Source of the DNA: Mannheimia granulomatis
Lineage (GTDB): Bacteria; Pseudomonadota; Gammaproteobacteria; Enterobacterales; Pasteurellaceae
Assembly: GCF_011455695.1 (NCBI RefSeq)
Contig: NZ_CP015030.1
Location: 2,159,716 to 2,223,715 of the forward strand
Length of the DNA stretch: 64,000 nt
Direction of reading: 5' to 3'
The notes below the pieces were generated by a model. It saw nothing but the letters and a program-made list of their open reading frames with translations. It was not told the origin of the DNA and ran no database searches. Positions 54,057 through 63,242 of the stretch are shown here, in pieces. Numbering within the stretch: the stretch's first letter is position 1; each line of letters opens with the position of its first letter. The position numbers and the translations under genes are program-made.

Positions 54057-54075
54057 GGACGCACTTAGTGCGTCC
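54057..54075. repeat. Hairpin before fucK
   Basis: GGACGCAC (54057-54064) pairs exactly with GTGCGTCC (54068-54075) around TTA, followed by CTACC. It resembles in form the stem at 16354-16373, which also ends in CCCTAC, and may be a dispersed repeat. Confidence 0.55.
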
Positions 54076-54105
54076 CTACCAAGGAAATAACAAAGGGGAA
54101 AACCT

Positions 54106-55539
54106 ATGTCTATTGCCCTTATTTTTGACTGTGGCGCAACAAATCTTCGCACAATTGCCATCGACCAAACAGGGAAAATTGTTGCCGCACATCACTTACC
54201 GAACAATACGCAGCCGGGGGAGGAAAACCCTGAGTTTCATATTTGGGATATTGAAGAAATTTGGTCAAAACTGATGAATTGTGCCAAACAAACCCTTGCC
54301 CAACTTTCAGAACAACAACGAAAAGAGATTATTGGGATTTCGGTTACTACTTTTGGTGTGGACGGTACGCTTTTCGATAAAGCCGGCAATCAACTTTATC
54401 CGATTATTTCTTGGAAATGCCCAAGAACCTTGCCAATTACGGAAAATATTGCCAACTATATTGACGTTGAAGCTTTATATCGCCGTAACGGGGTGGGGCA
54501 TTACAGCTTTAACACCTTATTCAAACTGTTATGGCTTAAACAAAATAAACCTGAGATTTATGCTCAAGCAAGCAGTTTCTTATTTATTTCTTCTATTCTA
54601 ACTTATCGCTTAACAGGGGTGAAAAGCACCGACCGCACAATGGCGGGAACATCAATGATGACCAACATTGAAAGCGATCATTGGGATAACGAAGTGCTTT
54701 ATTTACTGGGTTTAAATGAAAGCCATTTCCCACCAATGAAAAGTGCAGGCGAAGTGGTTGGCAATTTGAAAGCCGATATCGCCCAAGAATTAGGCTTAAG
54801 CGGTCAAATTCCGATTATTTCTTGCGGACATGACACTCAATTCGCCATTTTGGGCTCGGGTGCAGGCTACAACCAACCGGTTTTAAGCTCGGGCACGTGG
54901 GAAATTTTAGTGGTTCGTACCCCTCAGGCTAAACCGCAATGGCAATTTGTACAAAACGGTTTAACCATTGAATTTGACAGTCAAGCAGGCTACTTCAACC
55001 CCGGCGTACAGTGGGTTGCATCAGGGGTGATGGAATGGGTTGGTAAACGTTTCTTCTCTGATATTGCCGATACACCAAGCTACTATTCCACAATGATTAA
55101 TGAAGCAAGCAAAGTACCAGCAGGTTCGAATGGCGTGAAATTAATAGGCAGTTTTGATGGTACTACTGAACAGACAGGTTCAATTATCGGCTTATCAATG
55201 CACACTGCACGTGGGGAAATTTACCGTGCAGGCTTGGAATATATGGCTTACCGCTTAAAAGCGGGGTTAGATGTATTACAAGAAGTGAGTGACTTTAATG
55301 CAGAAAGTTTGATCTGTGTGGGTGGAGGCTCTAAAAATTCCCTATGGAATCAAATTCGAGCCGATGTGTTAAATCGCCCGATTGATGTGGTGGATTTCCC
55401 TGAAAGTACCGTATTAGGGGCAGCCATGTTTACATTTGCCGGTGCAGGGATCTTCGAAAGTCCAAATCTAGCACAACAAGCAATGAAGCCGAATGTAAAA
55501 CGAATTGAGCCATCTGCAAATCGCGATTTTTATAAATAA
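54106..55539 (+). CDS. fucK: L-fuculokinase FucK
   Basis: FucK phosphorylates L-fuculose to L-fuculose 1-phosphate. It is a 477-residue FGGY-family kinase: IFDCGATNLRTIAIDQTGKI at the N-terminus is the phosphate loop of the ribokinase/hexokinase-like fold, VTTFGVDGTLF, ISCGHDTQFAILGSG and LICVGGGSKNSLWNQIRADV follow. GGGGAAA precedes the start. It is 122 bases after fucI and 12 bases before fucU. Confidence 0.96.
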   Translation: MSIALIFDCGATNLRTIAIDQTGKIVAAHHLPNNTQPGEENPEFHIWDIEEIWSKLMNCAKQTLAQLSEQQRKEIIGISVTTFGVDGTLFDKAGNQLYPIISWKCPRTLPITENIANYIDVEALYRRNGVGHYSFNTLFKLLWLKQNKPEIYAQASSFLFISSILTYRLTGVKSTDRTMAGTSMMTNIESDHWDNEVLYLLGLNESHFPPMKSAGEVVGNLKADIAQELGLSGQIPIISCGHDTQFAILGSGAGYNQPVLSSGTWEILVVRTPQAKPQWQFVQNGLTIEFDSQAGYFNPGVQWVASGVMEWVGKRFFSDIADTPSYYSTMINEASKVPAGSNGVKLIGSFDGTTEQTGSIIGLSMHTARGEIYRAGLEYMAYRLKAGLDVLQEVSDFNAESLICVGGGSKNSLWNQIRADVLNRPIDVVDFPESTVLGAAMFTFAGAGIFESPNLAQQAMKPNVKRIEPSANRDFYK

Positions 55540-55551
55540 CAGGAGTTTGAC

Positions 55552-55986
55552 ATGTTAAAAGGTATTCATCCGGCTATTTCACCGGAATTATTAAAGGTAT
55601 TAGCAGAAATGGGGCATGGGGATGAATTAGTGCTTTCGGATGCACATTTTCCCGCACATTCTATTCATCAAAAAGTGATTCGTGCAGACGGCATCAGTGT
55701 TGCTACTTTATTAGAAGGCATTTCCGCACTGCTTGAATTTGACCAATATGTTGAAGCCCCACTTGCAATGATGCAAGCAGTACCAGGAGATACGTTAGAT
55801 CCAACTGTGGAAGAGCGTTATTTGGCAGCTATCAAGAAAGTCAATGGCTCAGCTCCAAAAGTAGAACGTGTAGAACGTTTTGCTTTTTATGAGCGCGCGA
55901 AAACCGCTTATGCGGTGGTGATTACCGGTGAATTAGCCAAATACGGCAACATCATTATTAAAAAAGGCGTCACGCCGGTGTCTTAA
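55552..55986 (+). CDS. fucU: L-fucose mutarotase FucU
   Basis: FucU accelerates interconversion of the alpha and beta anomers of L-fucose so that FucI has its preferred form. The 144 residues belong to the RbsD/FucU family: [37 protein letters not shown] carries the conserved histidine and aspartate (written with a gap here), and [20 protein letters not shown] ends the fold. CAGGAG precedes the start, 12 bases after fucK. Confidence 0.95.
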   Translation: MLKGIHPAISPELLKVLAEMGHGDELVLSDAHFPAHSIHQKVIRADGISVATLLEGISALLEFDQYVEAPLAMMQAVPGDTLDPTVEERYLAAIKKVNGSAPKVERVERFAFYERAKTAYAVVITGELAKYGNIIIKKGVTPVS

Positions 55987-56044
55987 TGCCGATTACAAGC
56001 GGTTCAAAATACAACATTTTTTGCAAATTAAAAGGAGTTCAATG

Positions 56045-56695
56045 ATGAACAGACAAATACTCGCAAGACAAATTATTGATACTTGTCTTGAAATGACTCG
56101 AATTGGATTGAATCAAGGAACAGCAGGTAATGTGAGTGTACGTTATCGAGATGGCATGCTCATTACGCCAACGGGTACACCTTATGAAGAAATGACAGAA
56201 GATTCTATCGTATTTGTAGATGCCAAGGGTAAGCACGAAGAAGGCAAGCTCCCATCAAGTGAATGGCAATTCCATTTAGCGGTGTATGAAGCACGCCCAG
56301 AGCTGAATGCAGTCGTGCATAACCACGCACGTAACTGTGCGGCGGTTTCTATTCTCGGTGAGCCTATTCCAGCTATTCACTATATGATTGCTTGCACAGG
56401 AACAGATCATATCCCATGTGTGCCTTATGCGCCTTTCGGTACACATCAATTAGCCGACTATGTGCGAGAAGGTATTCGAGGCAGTAAAGCGATTTTGCTC
56501 GCTCACCACGGCTTAATTACCGCCGATAAAACTCTTGATAAAGCCTTAGGTGTGGCACACGAAGTAGAAGTCATTGCCGAATGGTATTTGAAATTACTCG
56601 CTACCGGCAAACCAATTCCAACGTTAAACAAGGAGCAAATGGATGTTGTATTAGAAAAATTTAAATCCTACGGCTCTTGGGTGGAAGAAAGATAA
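56045..56695 (+). CDS. fucA: L-fuculose-1-phosphate aldolase FucA
   Basis: FucA splits L-fuculose 1-phosphate into dihydroxyacetone phosphate and L-lactaldehyde. It is a class II zinc aldolase of 216 residues, like E. coli FucA (215). GLNQGTAGNVSVRY, KLPSSEWQFHLAVYEARPE with the catalytic Glu, AVVHNHARNC (two zinc histidines) and LLAHHGLITADKTL (third histidine) are present. Tandem ATGs stand at 56042 and 56045; the second has better spacing from AGGAG. Confidence 0.95.
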   Translation: MNRQILARQIIDTCLEMTRIGLNQGTAGNVSVRYRDGMLITPTGTPYEEMTEDSIVFVDAKGKHEEGKLPSSEWQFHLAVYEARPELNAVVHNHARNCAAVSILGEPIPAIHYMIACTGTDHIPCVPYAPFGTHQLADYVREGIRGSKAILLAHHGLITADKTLDKALGVAHEVEVIAEWYLKLLATGKPIPTLNKEQMDVVLEKFKSYGSWVEER

Positions 56696-56736
56696 TTAAA
56701 TGAAATTTTCCTAAAAAATAATAGAAGGAATGTCTT

Positions 56737-58023
56737 ATGACAGTTAAAGTTCTTGAGAAAAAATTTGTGGTCCCTTTTATTCTAATTACCACATTATTTG
56801 CCCTTTGGGGATTTGCAAATGATATTACAAATCCGATGGTTGCAGTATTCCAAACCGTTATGGAGATCCCGGCTTCTGAAGCCGCTCTTGTACAGTTCGC
56901 TTTCTACGGAGGTTACGGCACAATGGCAATTCCTGCCGCCTTATTTGCTAGTCGTTATAGTTATAAAGCCGGTGTTTTATTAGGATTAGCTCTCTATGCA
57001 ATTGGTGCATTTCTATTTATTCCTGCGGCAATGTATGAGCAATTCTCCTTCTTCCTGTGGTCACTTTATATCTTAACTTTTGGTTTGGCGTTCTTAGAAA
57101 CAACAGCAAATCCGTATATTCTTTCAATGGGTGATCCGGCAACAGCAACCCGCCGTCTAAACTTAGCACAATCATTTAACCCGTTAGGCTCAATTACCGG
57201 TATGTTTGTTGCCTCACAAATTGTATTAACTAACTTGGAATCTGAGAAACGCGATGCAGCTGGAAATCTGCTATTTAATAGCTTATCTGCAGCAGAAAAA
57301 GCAGTGGTTAAAACTCACGATCTCGCTATGATTCGTAACCCCTATGTAGTGATTGGTTTAGTTGTTGTGGCTGTATTTATCATTATTGCCTTGTATAAAA
57401 TGCCGGTTACAAAGGTAGAGAGTGCAAATCGTATTTCTGTAAAAGAATCCTTTAGCCGCTTAATTGTAAATGCTCGTTATCGTGAAGGGGTGCTTGCTCA
57501 AGTATTCTACGTTGGGGTCCAAATTATGTGCTGGACGTTCATTATTCAATATGCTGAGCGTATTGGTCTAACCAAGGCAGAAGCCCAAAACTGGAATATT
57601 GTTGCTATGGCATTATTTATTACTAGTCGTTTTATCAGCACGGCACTCATGAAATACCTAAAAGCTGAATTAATGTTATTCCTCTTCGCAGTGGGTGGCT
57701 TCTTCAGTATTCTAGGCGTGATGTTTATTGATGGCATGGGTGGTCTTTATTGTTTAGTACTCACTTCTGGATTTATGTCTCTTATGTTCCCTACTATTTA
57801 TGGAATTGCATTAGATGGTCAAGGTGAAGAATCTACATTGGGTGCTGCCGGCTTAGTGATGGCAATTGTAGGTGGAGCATTAATGCCGCCAATGCAAGGT
57901 TGGATTATCGACCAAGGCATTGTTGCCGGTATGCCTGCAGTTAATTTCTCATTCATCCTTCCTCTTATCTGTTTTATTGCTATTGCCATCTATGGTTTCC
58001 GTTGCTGGAAGGTATTGAAATAA
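56737..58023 (+). CDS. fucP: L-fucose permease FucP
   Basis: FucP is an inner-membrane H+/L-fucose symporter of the major facilitator superfamily. The 428 residues fit the E. coli length (438) and show about twelve helices. The N-terminal segment FALWGFANDITNPMVAVFQT contains the Asp46-like proton site, FAFYGGYGTMAIPAALFASR and LETTANPYILSMGDPATATR (with the conserved Glu) follow. It is in the same order as the rest of the operon, 41 bases after fucA. Confidence 0.95.
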   Translation: MTVKVLEKKFVVPFILITTLFALWGFANDITNPMVAVFQTVMEIPASEAALVQFAFYGGYGTMAIPAALFASRYSYKAGVLLGLALYAIGAFLFIPAAMYEQFSFFLWSLYILTFGLAFLETTANPYILSMGDPATATRRLNLAQSFNPLGSITGMFVASQIVLTNLESEKRDAAGNLLFNSLSAAEKAVVKTHDLAMIRNPYVVIGLVVVAVFIIIALYKMPVTKVESANRISVKESFSRLIVNARYREGVLAQVFYVGVQIMCWTFIIQYAERIGLTKAEAQNWNIVAMALFITSRFISTALMKYLKAELMLFLFAVGGFFSILGVMFIDGMGGLYCLVLTSGFMSLMFPTIYGIALDGQGEESTLGAAGLVMAIVGGALMPPMQGWIIDQGIVAGMPAVNFSFILPLICFIAIAIYGFRCWKVLK

Positions 58024-58040
58024 GCCATTTTACTTTGGAA

Positions 58041-58098
58041 AACAAGCGGTCTGATTTAAATAAAAATTTGCAAAAAAACTTCATAATTTGACCGCTTG
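58041..58098. repeat. Inverted uptake signals between fucP and fucO
   Basis: AACAAGCGGTC (58041-58051) and GACCGCTTG (58090-58098) form a possible stem in the 116-base gap. It may lower read-through into fucO. Confidence 0.6.
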
Positions 58099-58139
58099 CA
58101 AGTTAATTGAATTGTTTAACTTTTAAGAAGGAAAATATT

Positions 58140-59291
58140 ATGTCAAATCGTCTTATCCTCAATGAAACCAGTTATCACGGTAAAGGTGCAATTAAAAACA
58201 TCATTCATGAAATAGCCAGCCGTAGTTTCAAAAAAGCTCTTGTGGTAACCGACAAGGACTTAATCAAGTTTAACGTGGCACAAAAAGTAACTTCTTTACT
58301 TGATGCTGCAGACTTACCTTATGAAATTTTTGATGAAGTTAAAGCTAACCCTGCGGTAGATGTGATCAAAGCCGGAGTAGAAAAATTTAAAGCCTCAGGA
58401 GCAGACTACCTAATTGCTATCGGCGGTAGCTCACCAATTGATAGTGCCAAAGCGATAGGCATCATCATTAATAATCCGGAGTTTGGTGATGTACTTTCAT
58501 TAGAGGGGGTTGCACCAACTCACCAAAAATGTGTACCGATTATTGCCGTGCCTACTACAGCAGGTACAGCAGCTGAGGTGACTATCAACTATGTAATTAC
58601 AGATGAAGAGAAAAAACGTAAATTCGTATGTGTAGATGTGCACGATGTGCCTGCAGTTGCCCTAGTCGATCCGGATATGATGGAATCTATGCCAAAAAGC
58701 CTAGCTGCCGCAACCGGTATGGATGCGCTTACTCATGCGATTGAGGGTTATATTACCAAAGCTGCATGGGAATTAACTGATGCTTTACATTTAAAAGCCA
58801 TTGAGCTTATTAGTCGTTCATTGCGTGGTGCAGTAGAGAAAAATCCAAAAGATATTGAAGGTATGGCACTAGGGCAGTATGTTGCCGGAATGGGCTTCTC
58901 AAACGTAGGTTTAGGTGTTGTACACAGTATGGCTCATCCACTTTCCGCATACTATGATACTCCGCACGGTATTGCCAATGCAGTTCTGCTTCCTTATGTC
59001 ATGGAATTTAACAAAAACTACACGGGTGAAAAGTACCGTGAAATTGCTCGTGCAATGGGCGTGAAAGGAGTTGATGACATGAGCCAAGAAGAGTATCGCA
59101 ATGCCGCAATTAAAGCAGTTCAACAACTCTCACAAGATGTGGGAATTCCGCCAAAACTTTATCAAATTGGCGTGAAAGAAGAAGATTTGCCAGCGTTATC
59201 GCTAGATGCTTTCAATGATGTTTGTACCGGAGGTAATCCAAGAGATTGTAGCCCTGAAGAATTATTAGAAGTATATAAAATTGCATTCTAA
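58140..59291 (+). CDS. fucO: Lactaldehyde reductase FucO
   Basis: FucO reduces L-lactaldehyde to 1,2-propanediol with NADH during anaerobic fucose use. It is a 383-residue iron-dependent alcohol dehydrogenase of group III. IAIGGSSPIDSAKAIGI (the GGGS-type NAD motif), VPTTAGTAAEVT, MDALTHAIEGYI and VHSMAHPLSAYYDTPHGIAN (with the iron-binding histidines) are all present. The start at 58140 follows AAGGA; the frame extends open to 58107 but without a ribosome binding site. Confidence 0.95.
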   Translation: MSNRLILNETSYHGKGAIKNIIHEIASRSFKKALVVTDKDLIKFNVAQKVTSLLDAADLPYEIFDEVKANPAVDVIKAGVEKFKASGADYLIAIGGSSPIDSAKAIGIIINNPEFGDVLSLEGVAPTHQKCVPIIAVPTTAGTAAEVTINYVITDEEKKRKFVCVDVHDVPAVALVDPDMMESMPKSLAAATGMDALTHAIEGYITKAAWELTDALHLKAIELISRSLRGAVEKNPKDIEGMALGQYVAGMGFSNVGLGVVHSMAHPLSAYYDTPHGIANAVLLPYVMEFNKNYTGEKYREIARAMGVKGVDDMSQEEYRNAAIKAVQQLSQDVGIPPKLYQIGVKEEDLPALSLDAFNDVCTGGNPRDCSPEELLEVYKIAF

Positions 59292-59303
59292 TTTACGAAA
59301 TAG

Positions 59304-59353
59304 AAAATCTACTCCTAGTCGATTTACTCTTTAACCGACAGAGAGTAGATTTT
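59304..59353 (+). terminator. Terminator after the fuc operon
   Basis: AAAATCTACTC (59304-59314) pairs with GAGTAGATTTT (59343-59353), followed by TTTATTGG. Confidence 0.78.
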
Positions 59354-59506
59354 TTATTGGTTTGTGGATAAAAAACAACCAGCCCAGACTGTTTTTATAC
59401 CTCATTTTTTAATCAAATAAAAGCATTGTGGAACCTTTAATGATAAATTTAATCTTATAGCTTAAGTCAGCGATTGGCTTATTTTATTGATAATGAGGAG
59501 CTAAAT

Positions 59507-59707
59507 ATGAAATCTATTTTTAAAGTTATTGGTGTGACTGCACTAATGGTTGCAGTATCTGGCTGTAACGGCATGACTAAAACTCAGCGTAATACTGCAA
59601 TTGGTGCAGCTATCGGTGGTGTTGCCGGTCATGCAATTGGTGCATCGACAGGGGCAACTTTAGGTGGTGCGGCATTAGGTGGCGTTATTGGTAGCCAAGT
59701 TAAATAA
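59507..59707 (+). CDS. OsmB-like glycine-zipper lipoprotein
   Basis: This 66-residue protein has a lipobox VSGC (Cys20), followed by TQRNTAIGAAIGGVAGHAIG and GATLGGAALGGVIGSQ, the glycine-zipper repeats of OsmB-type outer-membrane lipoproteins. E. coli OsmB shares the RNTAIGA and LGGAAxGGVIG segments. It is probably an envelope stress or osmotic-stress lipoprotein; its function is poorly known anywhere. The start at 59507 follows GAGGAG. It is a single-gene unit with a terminator of its own. Confidence 0.85.
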   Translation: MKSIFKVIGVTALMVAVSGCNGMTKTQRNTAIGAAIGGVAGHAIGASTGATLGGAALGGVIGSQVK

Positions 59708-59729
59708 CTGCAAAAATTAAGAAGAAATT

Positions 59730-59764
59730 AACCGCTTGTATCTAAAAGAACAAGCGGTTTTATT
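59730..59764 (+). terminator. Uptake-signal terminator after the OsmB-like gene
   Basis: AACCGCTTGT (59730-59739) pairs exactly with ACAAGCGGTT (59750-59759), followed by TTATTTT. Confidence 0.85.
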
Positions 59765-59862
59765 TTATGTAAAATTTGTAAATTCCCAATTTCTGCTTTT
59801 CTTTTCATTTTCTTTCATTATAATGCGAAAAGTTTTGAATCGAAACTTAGTAAAGGCTTAAA

Positions 59863-60636
59863 ATGTCAAAACGAAATACTCAACAACGCCGTCATCTGAT
59901 AGTACAAATGGTACAAACTCAAAATGAAGTCAGTGTAGATGAACTGGCTAACTTATTTGAAACCTCAGAAGTTACTATTCGTAAAGATCTCACCGCTTTA
60001 GAAGAAAGTGGTTTTTTATTGCGAAAATATGGCGGTGCAGTCAAAATCCCCTCAGAAATGATGGAAGAAGAATTTACCGAGCAGCTTTCGATTCAAAAGA
60101 AAATGATCGCTCAAGCAGCAAGAGACTGTATTCGAGACCATAACCGTATCATTATTGACAGTGGTAGCACGACAGGGGCATTAGTCAAAGCCTTAAATCA
60201 AACAGGCTTAGTTGTTATGACTAATTCGCTAAATTTAGCAACTGAATTAACAGCGCTTGAATGTGAACCTACCGTGTTGATGACAGGGGGAACTTGGGAT
60301 GCGAGATCAGAATCTTTTCAAGGGAAAGTAGCAGAACAAGTATTACGTTCGTATGATTTTGACCAACTGTTTATTGGTGCAGATGGTTTAGATTTATCTC
60401 GTGGCACAACTACGTTTAATGAGTTAGTTGGATTAAGCCAAGTCATGGCTGAGGTAAGCCGTGAAGTGATTGTGTTGATAGAATCACAAAAAATTGGGCG
60501 GAAGATGCCTAATATCGAATTGGAATGGGGAAAAATCACTAAACTTATTACCGACAACCAGTTAAGTTTCGAAACGAAAGAACAAATCGAAAAAATGGGT
60601 GTCGAAGTGGTTATCGCTAAAGGATCGAATTTTTAA
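59863..60636 (+). CDS. DeoR-family regulator upstream of glmS
   Basis: This 257-residue regulator has the DeoR winged helix, VSVDELANLFETSEVTIRKD followed by LLRKYGGAV, and a sugar-phosphate sensor domain (IIIDSGSTTGALVKAL, LMTGGTWDARSESFQG, FIGADGLDLSRGTTTFN). It ends 27 bases before glmS and is surely co-transcribed with it. The same pairing occurs in other gammaproteobacteria. A role in tuning glucosamine 6-phosphate synthesis, with an amino-sugar phosphate as effector, is likely but unproven from sequence. Confidence 0.88.
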   Translation: MSKRNTQQRRHLIVQMVQTQNEVSVDELANLFETSEVTIRKDLTALEESGFLLRKYGGAVKIPSEMMEEEFTEQLSIQKKMIAQAARDCIRDHNRIIIDSGSTTGALVKALNQTGLVVMTNSLNLATELTALECEPTVLMTGGTWDARSESFQGKVAEQVLRSYDFDQLFIGADGLDLSRGTTTFNELVGLSQVMAEVSREVIVLIESQKIGRKMPNIELEWGKITKLITDNQLSFETKEQIEKMGVEVVIAKGSNF

Positions 60637-60663
60637 ACTTAATTAAAATAGGAAAGCAAATTT

Positions 60664-62499
60664 ATGTGTGGAATTGTAGGTGCAGTAGCACAACGTGATA
60701 TCGCAGAAATCTTAGTAGATGGTTTACACCGCTTAGAGTATCGTGGTTATGATTCAGCCGGTGTGGCAGTTTTAAACAGCGACGATAAACAAATGCAAAT
60801 TGTACGTCGTGTGGGTAAAGTTAAAGCATTAGATGAAGCGTTGGAAGCTAAACCGTTATTAGGCGGAACAGGGATTGCACATACCCGTTGGGCAACGCAT
60901 GGTGAGCCGTCAGAAACCAACGCTCACCCACATCGTAGCGGCAAAATTGCTGTGGTACATAACGGTATTATTGAAAACTATGAAGAGTTAAAAGTAGTGT
61001 TACAAGAGCGTGGTTATGTATTCCAATCACAAACCGATACGGAAGTTATTGCTCACTTAGTGGAGTGGGAATTGCGTTCTGCTTCTTCATTATTAGAAGC
61101 GGTACAAAAAACAGTTGTACAGTTACGTGGTGCTTACGGTACAGTGGTATTAAACGAGGAAGAGCCGGAGCATTTAATCGTAGCTCGTTCAGGCAGCCCA
61201 CTTGTTATTGGCTATGGTGTAGGTGAAAACTTCTTAGCTTCAGACCCGCTTGCGTTATTGAGTGTAACCCGTCGCTTTGCCTATTTAGAAGAGGGTGATG
61301 TAGCTGAAATTACTCGCCGTACAGTAGATATTTACGATCGTCAAGGTAATAAGGTTGAGCGTGAAATTCACGAAGGTAACTTTGAAGCAGATGCGGCTGA
61401 TAAAGGTCAATATCGCCACTATATGCAAAAAGAAATTTTTGAGCAACCTGTGGCAATTATGAACACCTTAGACGGTCGTATCAAAGACGGTAAAGTAGAT
61501 GTTTCTGCCATTGCACCAAATGCAGCAGAGATTTTATCTAAAGTACAGCACGTGCAAATTGTGGCTTGTGGTACTTCCTACAATGCCGGTATGGTAGCTC
61601 GTTATTGGTTTGAATCTTTAGCTGGCGTGAGCTGTGATGTGGAAATTGCTTCCGAATTCCGCTACCGCAAATTTGTCACACGCCCAAATAGCTTATTAAT
61701 TACGCTTTCACAATCGGGTGAAACAGCAGATACTTTAGCGGCATTACGTTTAGCGAAAGAATCGGGTTATATGGCAGCGATGACAGTATGTAACGTAGCA
61801 AGCTCATCTTTAGTACGTGAATCTGATTTTGCTTTCTTAACCAAAGCAGGAGTTGAAATTGGTGTTGCTTCAACCAAAGCATTTACCACTCAATTAACGT
61901 GCTTATTATTGTTGAATGTTGCAATTGGTCGCTTACAAGGCAATATGAGCGAAGAGCAAGAACAGCACATTGTGCAATCTTTACAGCGCTTACCGGCACA
62001 AATCGAAAGTGCGTTAGTGTTTGATAAACAAATCGAAAAATTATCGGAAGATTTTGCCGATAAACACCATACTTTATTCCTAGGTCGTGGTGAATACTAT
62101 CCGATTGCAATGGAATCTGCATTGAAATTAAAAGAGATTTCATACATTCACGCTGAAGCTTATGCAGCCGGTGAATTAAAACACGGTCCGCTAGCTTTAA
62201 TTGATAGTGATATGCCTGTGGTTGTAGTTGCACCGGAAAATGATTTGTTAGAGAAAGTGAAATCTAACATTGAAGAAGTTCGTGCTCGTGGCGGTCAGCT
62301 ATATGTATTTGCTGATCACGATGCAGGTTTTGAAGAAGCGGAAGGCTTTAAAACTATTGTTATGCCAAAAGTAGATGAAGTGACCGCACCGATTTTCTAC
62401 ACCGTGCCGTTACAACTACTTTCATACCACATTGCACTAATTAAAGGTACAGACGTAGACCAACCTCGTAACTTAGCGAAAGCGGTGACTGTAGAGTAA
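60664..62499 (+). CDS. glmS: Glucosamine-6-phosphate synthase GlmS
   Basis: GlmS makes glucosamine 6-phosphate from fructose 6-phosphate and glutamine, the first step to UDP-GlcNAc for peptidoglycan and lipopolysaccharide. The 611 residues comprise an N-terminal glutaminase with nucleophile Cys2 ([28 protein letters not shown]) and two SIS isomerase domains ([51 protein letters not shown]). The C-terminus NLAKAVTVE is intact. AGGAAA precedes the start. No glmS ribozyme can fit in the 27-base upstream gap. Confidence 0.97.
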   Translation: MCGIVGAVAQRDIAEILVDGLHRLEYRGYDSAGVAVLNSDDKQMQIVRRVGKVKALDEALEAKPLLGGTGIAHTRWATHGEPSETNAHPHRSGKIAVVHNGIIENYEELKVVLQERGYVFQSQTDTEVIAHLVEWELRSASSLLEAVQKTVVQLRGAYGTVVLNEEEPEHLIVARSGSPLVIGYGVGENFLASDPLALLSVTRRFAYLEEGDVAEITRRTVDIYDRQGNKVEREIHEGNFEADAADKGQYRHYMQKEIFEQPVAIMNTLDGRIKDGKVDVSAIAPNAAEILSKVQHVQIVACGTSYNAGMVARYWFESLAGVSCDVEIASEFRYRKFVTRPNSLLITLSQSGETADTLAALRLAKESGYMAAMTVCNVASSSLVRESDFAFLTKAGVEIGVASTKAFTTQLTCLLLLNVAIGRLQGNMSEEQEQHIVQSLQRLPAQIESALVFDKQIEKLSEDFADKHHTLFLGRGEYYPIAMESALKLKEISYIHAEAYAAGELKHGPLALIDSDMPVVVVAPENDLLEKVKSNIEEVRARGGQLYVFADHDAGFEEAEGFKTIVMPKVDEVTAPIFYTVPLQLLSYHIALIKGTDVDQPRNLAKAVTVE

Positions 62500-62552
62500 T
62501 GTCAAAATAACGTTGTGCTAATCTTCCAACTTAAAGGTTAGGCTATTTTATC

Positions 62553-62591
62553 AAAGGGCTGATTTCGCTATTATCGCAAAATCAGCCCTTT
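62553..62591. terminator. Terminator between glmS and crcB
   Basis: AAAGGGCTGATTT (62553-62565) pairs exactly with AAATCAGCCCTTT (62579-62591). It lies between convergent genes. Confidence 0.85.
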
Positions 62592-62639
62592 GACTTTATG
62601 GAGTTAACAAGTGAAAGATGTGTAAATTTTCTAGAAAAT

Positions 62640-63005
62640 TTAACCGCTTGTAAGCCAGCGGGTTATTAAAATTCCGCAAATTGTCAGCACAATGCTCCCT
62701 ACCAAATGTAAGCTCAATACCATAGTAAACTCTCCCCATTTATCGGCTAATAATTTCTCGCTTAATTCGGCTGAAAAACTCGAAAAAGTTGTAAAGCTAC
62801 CGAGAAAGCCTGTGATCAATGAAAGTTTCTCGTGTTCGCCTAAATTAAAGCCAATTGCAATACCAATCAAGAAACAGCCTAACCAATTCACTAACAATGT
62901 ACCTAGTGCCAGTTGGCTAAATATCGGATTTAGCCAAACGCTTAAAGCCCAGCGAATTAAGGCACCTAATATAGCTCCGCTCGAAAGAAGAAAAATCGTA
63001 TACAT
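62640..63005 (-). CDS. crcB: Fluoride channel FluC/CrcB
   Basis: CrcB (Fluc) is a small dual-topology inner-membrane channel that expels fluoride. The 121 residues contain four hydrophobic helices. GAILGALIRWALSVWL, LLVNWLGCFLIGI with the central Asn, and GFLGSFTTFSSFSAEL with the fluoride-binding TFSSF box are typical. The start is ATG at 63005. No fluoride riboswitch is visible upstream. An uptake signal, ACCGCTTGT, lies at its 3' end. Confidence 0.93.
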   Translation of the reverse strand: MYTIFLLSSGAILGALIRWALSVWLNPIFSQLALGTLLVNWLGCFLIGIAIGFNLGEHEKLSLITGFLGSFTTFSSFSAELSEKLLADKWGEFTMVLSLHLVGSIVLTICGILITRWLTSG

Positions 63006-63107
63006 AAAATGATTTGCCTCATATTTATATTTTCACTTGTTATCAGGATACTACTTTTATCAATTTTTTGAAATTACACTCCAAAATAAGTATTTTTATA
63101 AAAATAA

Positions 63108-63123
63108 TGTGATTGAATTCACA
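63108..63123. promoter_or_regulatory. CRP site before glpF
   Basis: TGTGATTGAATTCACA is a perfect TGTGA-N6-TCACA, 120 bases before glpF. Confidence 0.8.
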
Positions 63124-63242
63124 AATTTAAATTTTGCTATTTGCTTAAAAAATGTCATTTTGGCAATATCATTCCGAAAATATTTTCATTTTCAAACATT
63201 TTTCCATCGTTTTTCAATCATTTCATATTAAGGGGAAACTCT

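Noticed and set aside
60637-60663. A glmS ribozyme
   Set aside because: Only 27 bases separate the DeoR gene from glmS, too little for the ribozyme, which is also confined mainly to Gram-positive bacteria.
63006-63060. A fluoride riboswitch before crcB
   Set aside because: The region lacks the conserved fluoride-motif pattern and pairing; it is short and AT-rich.
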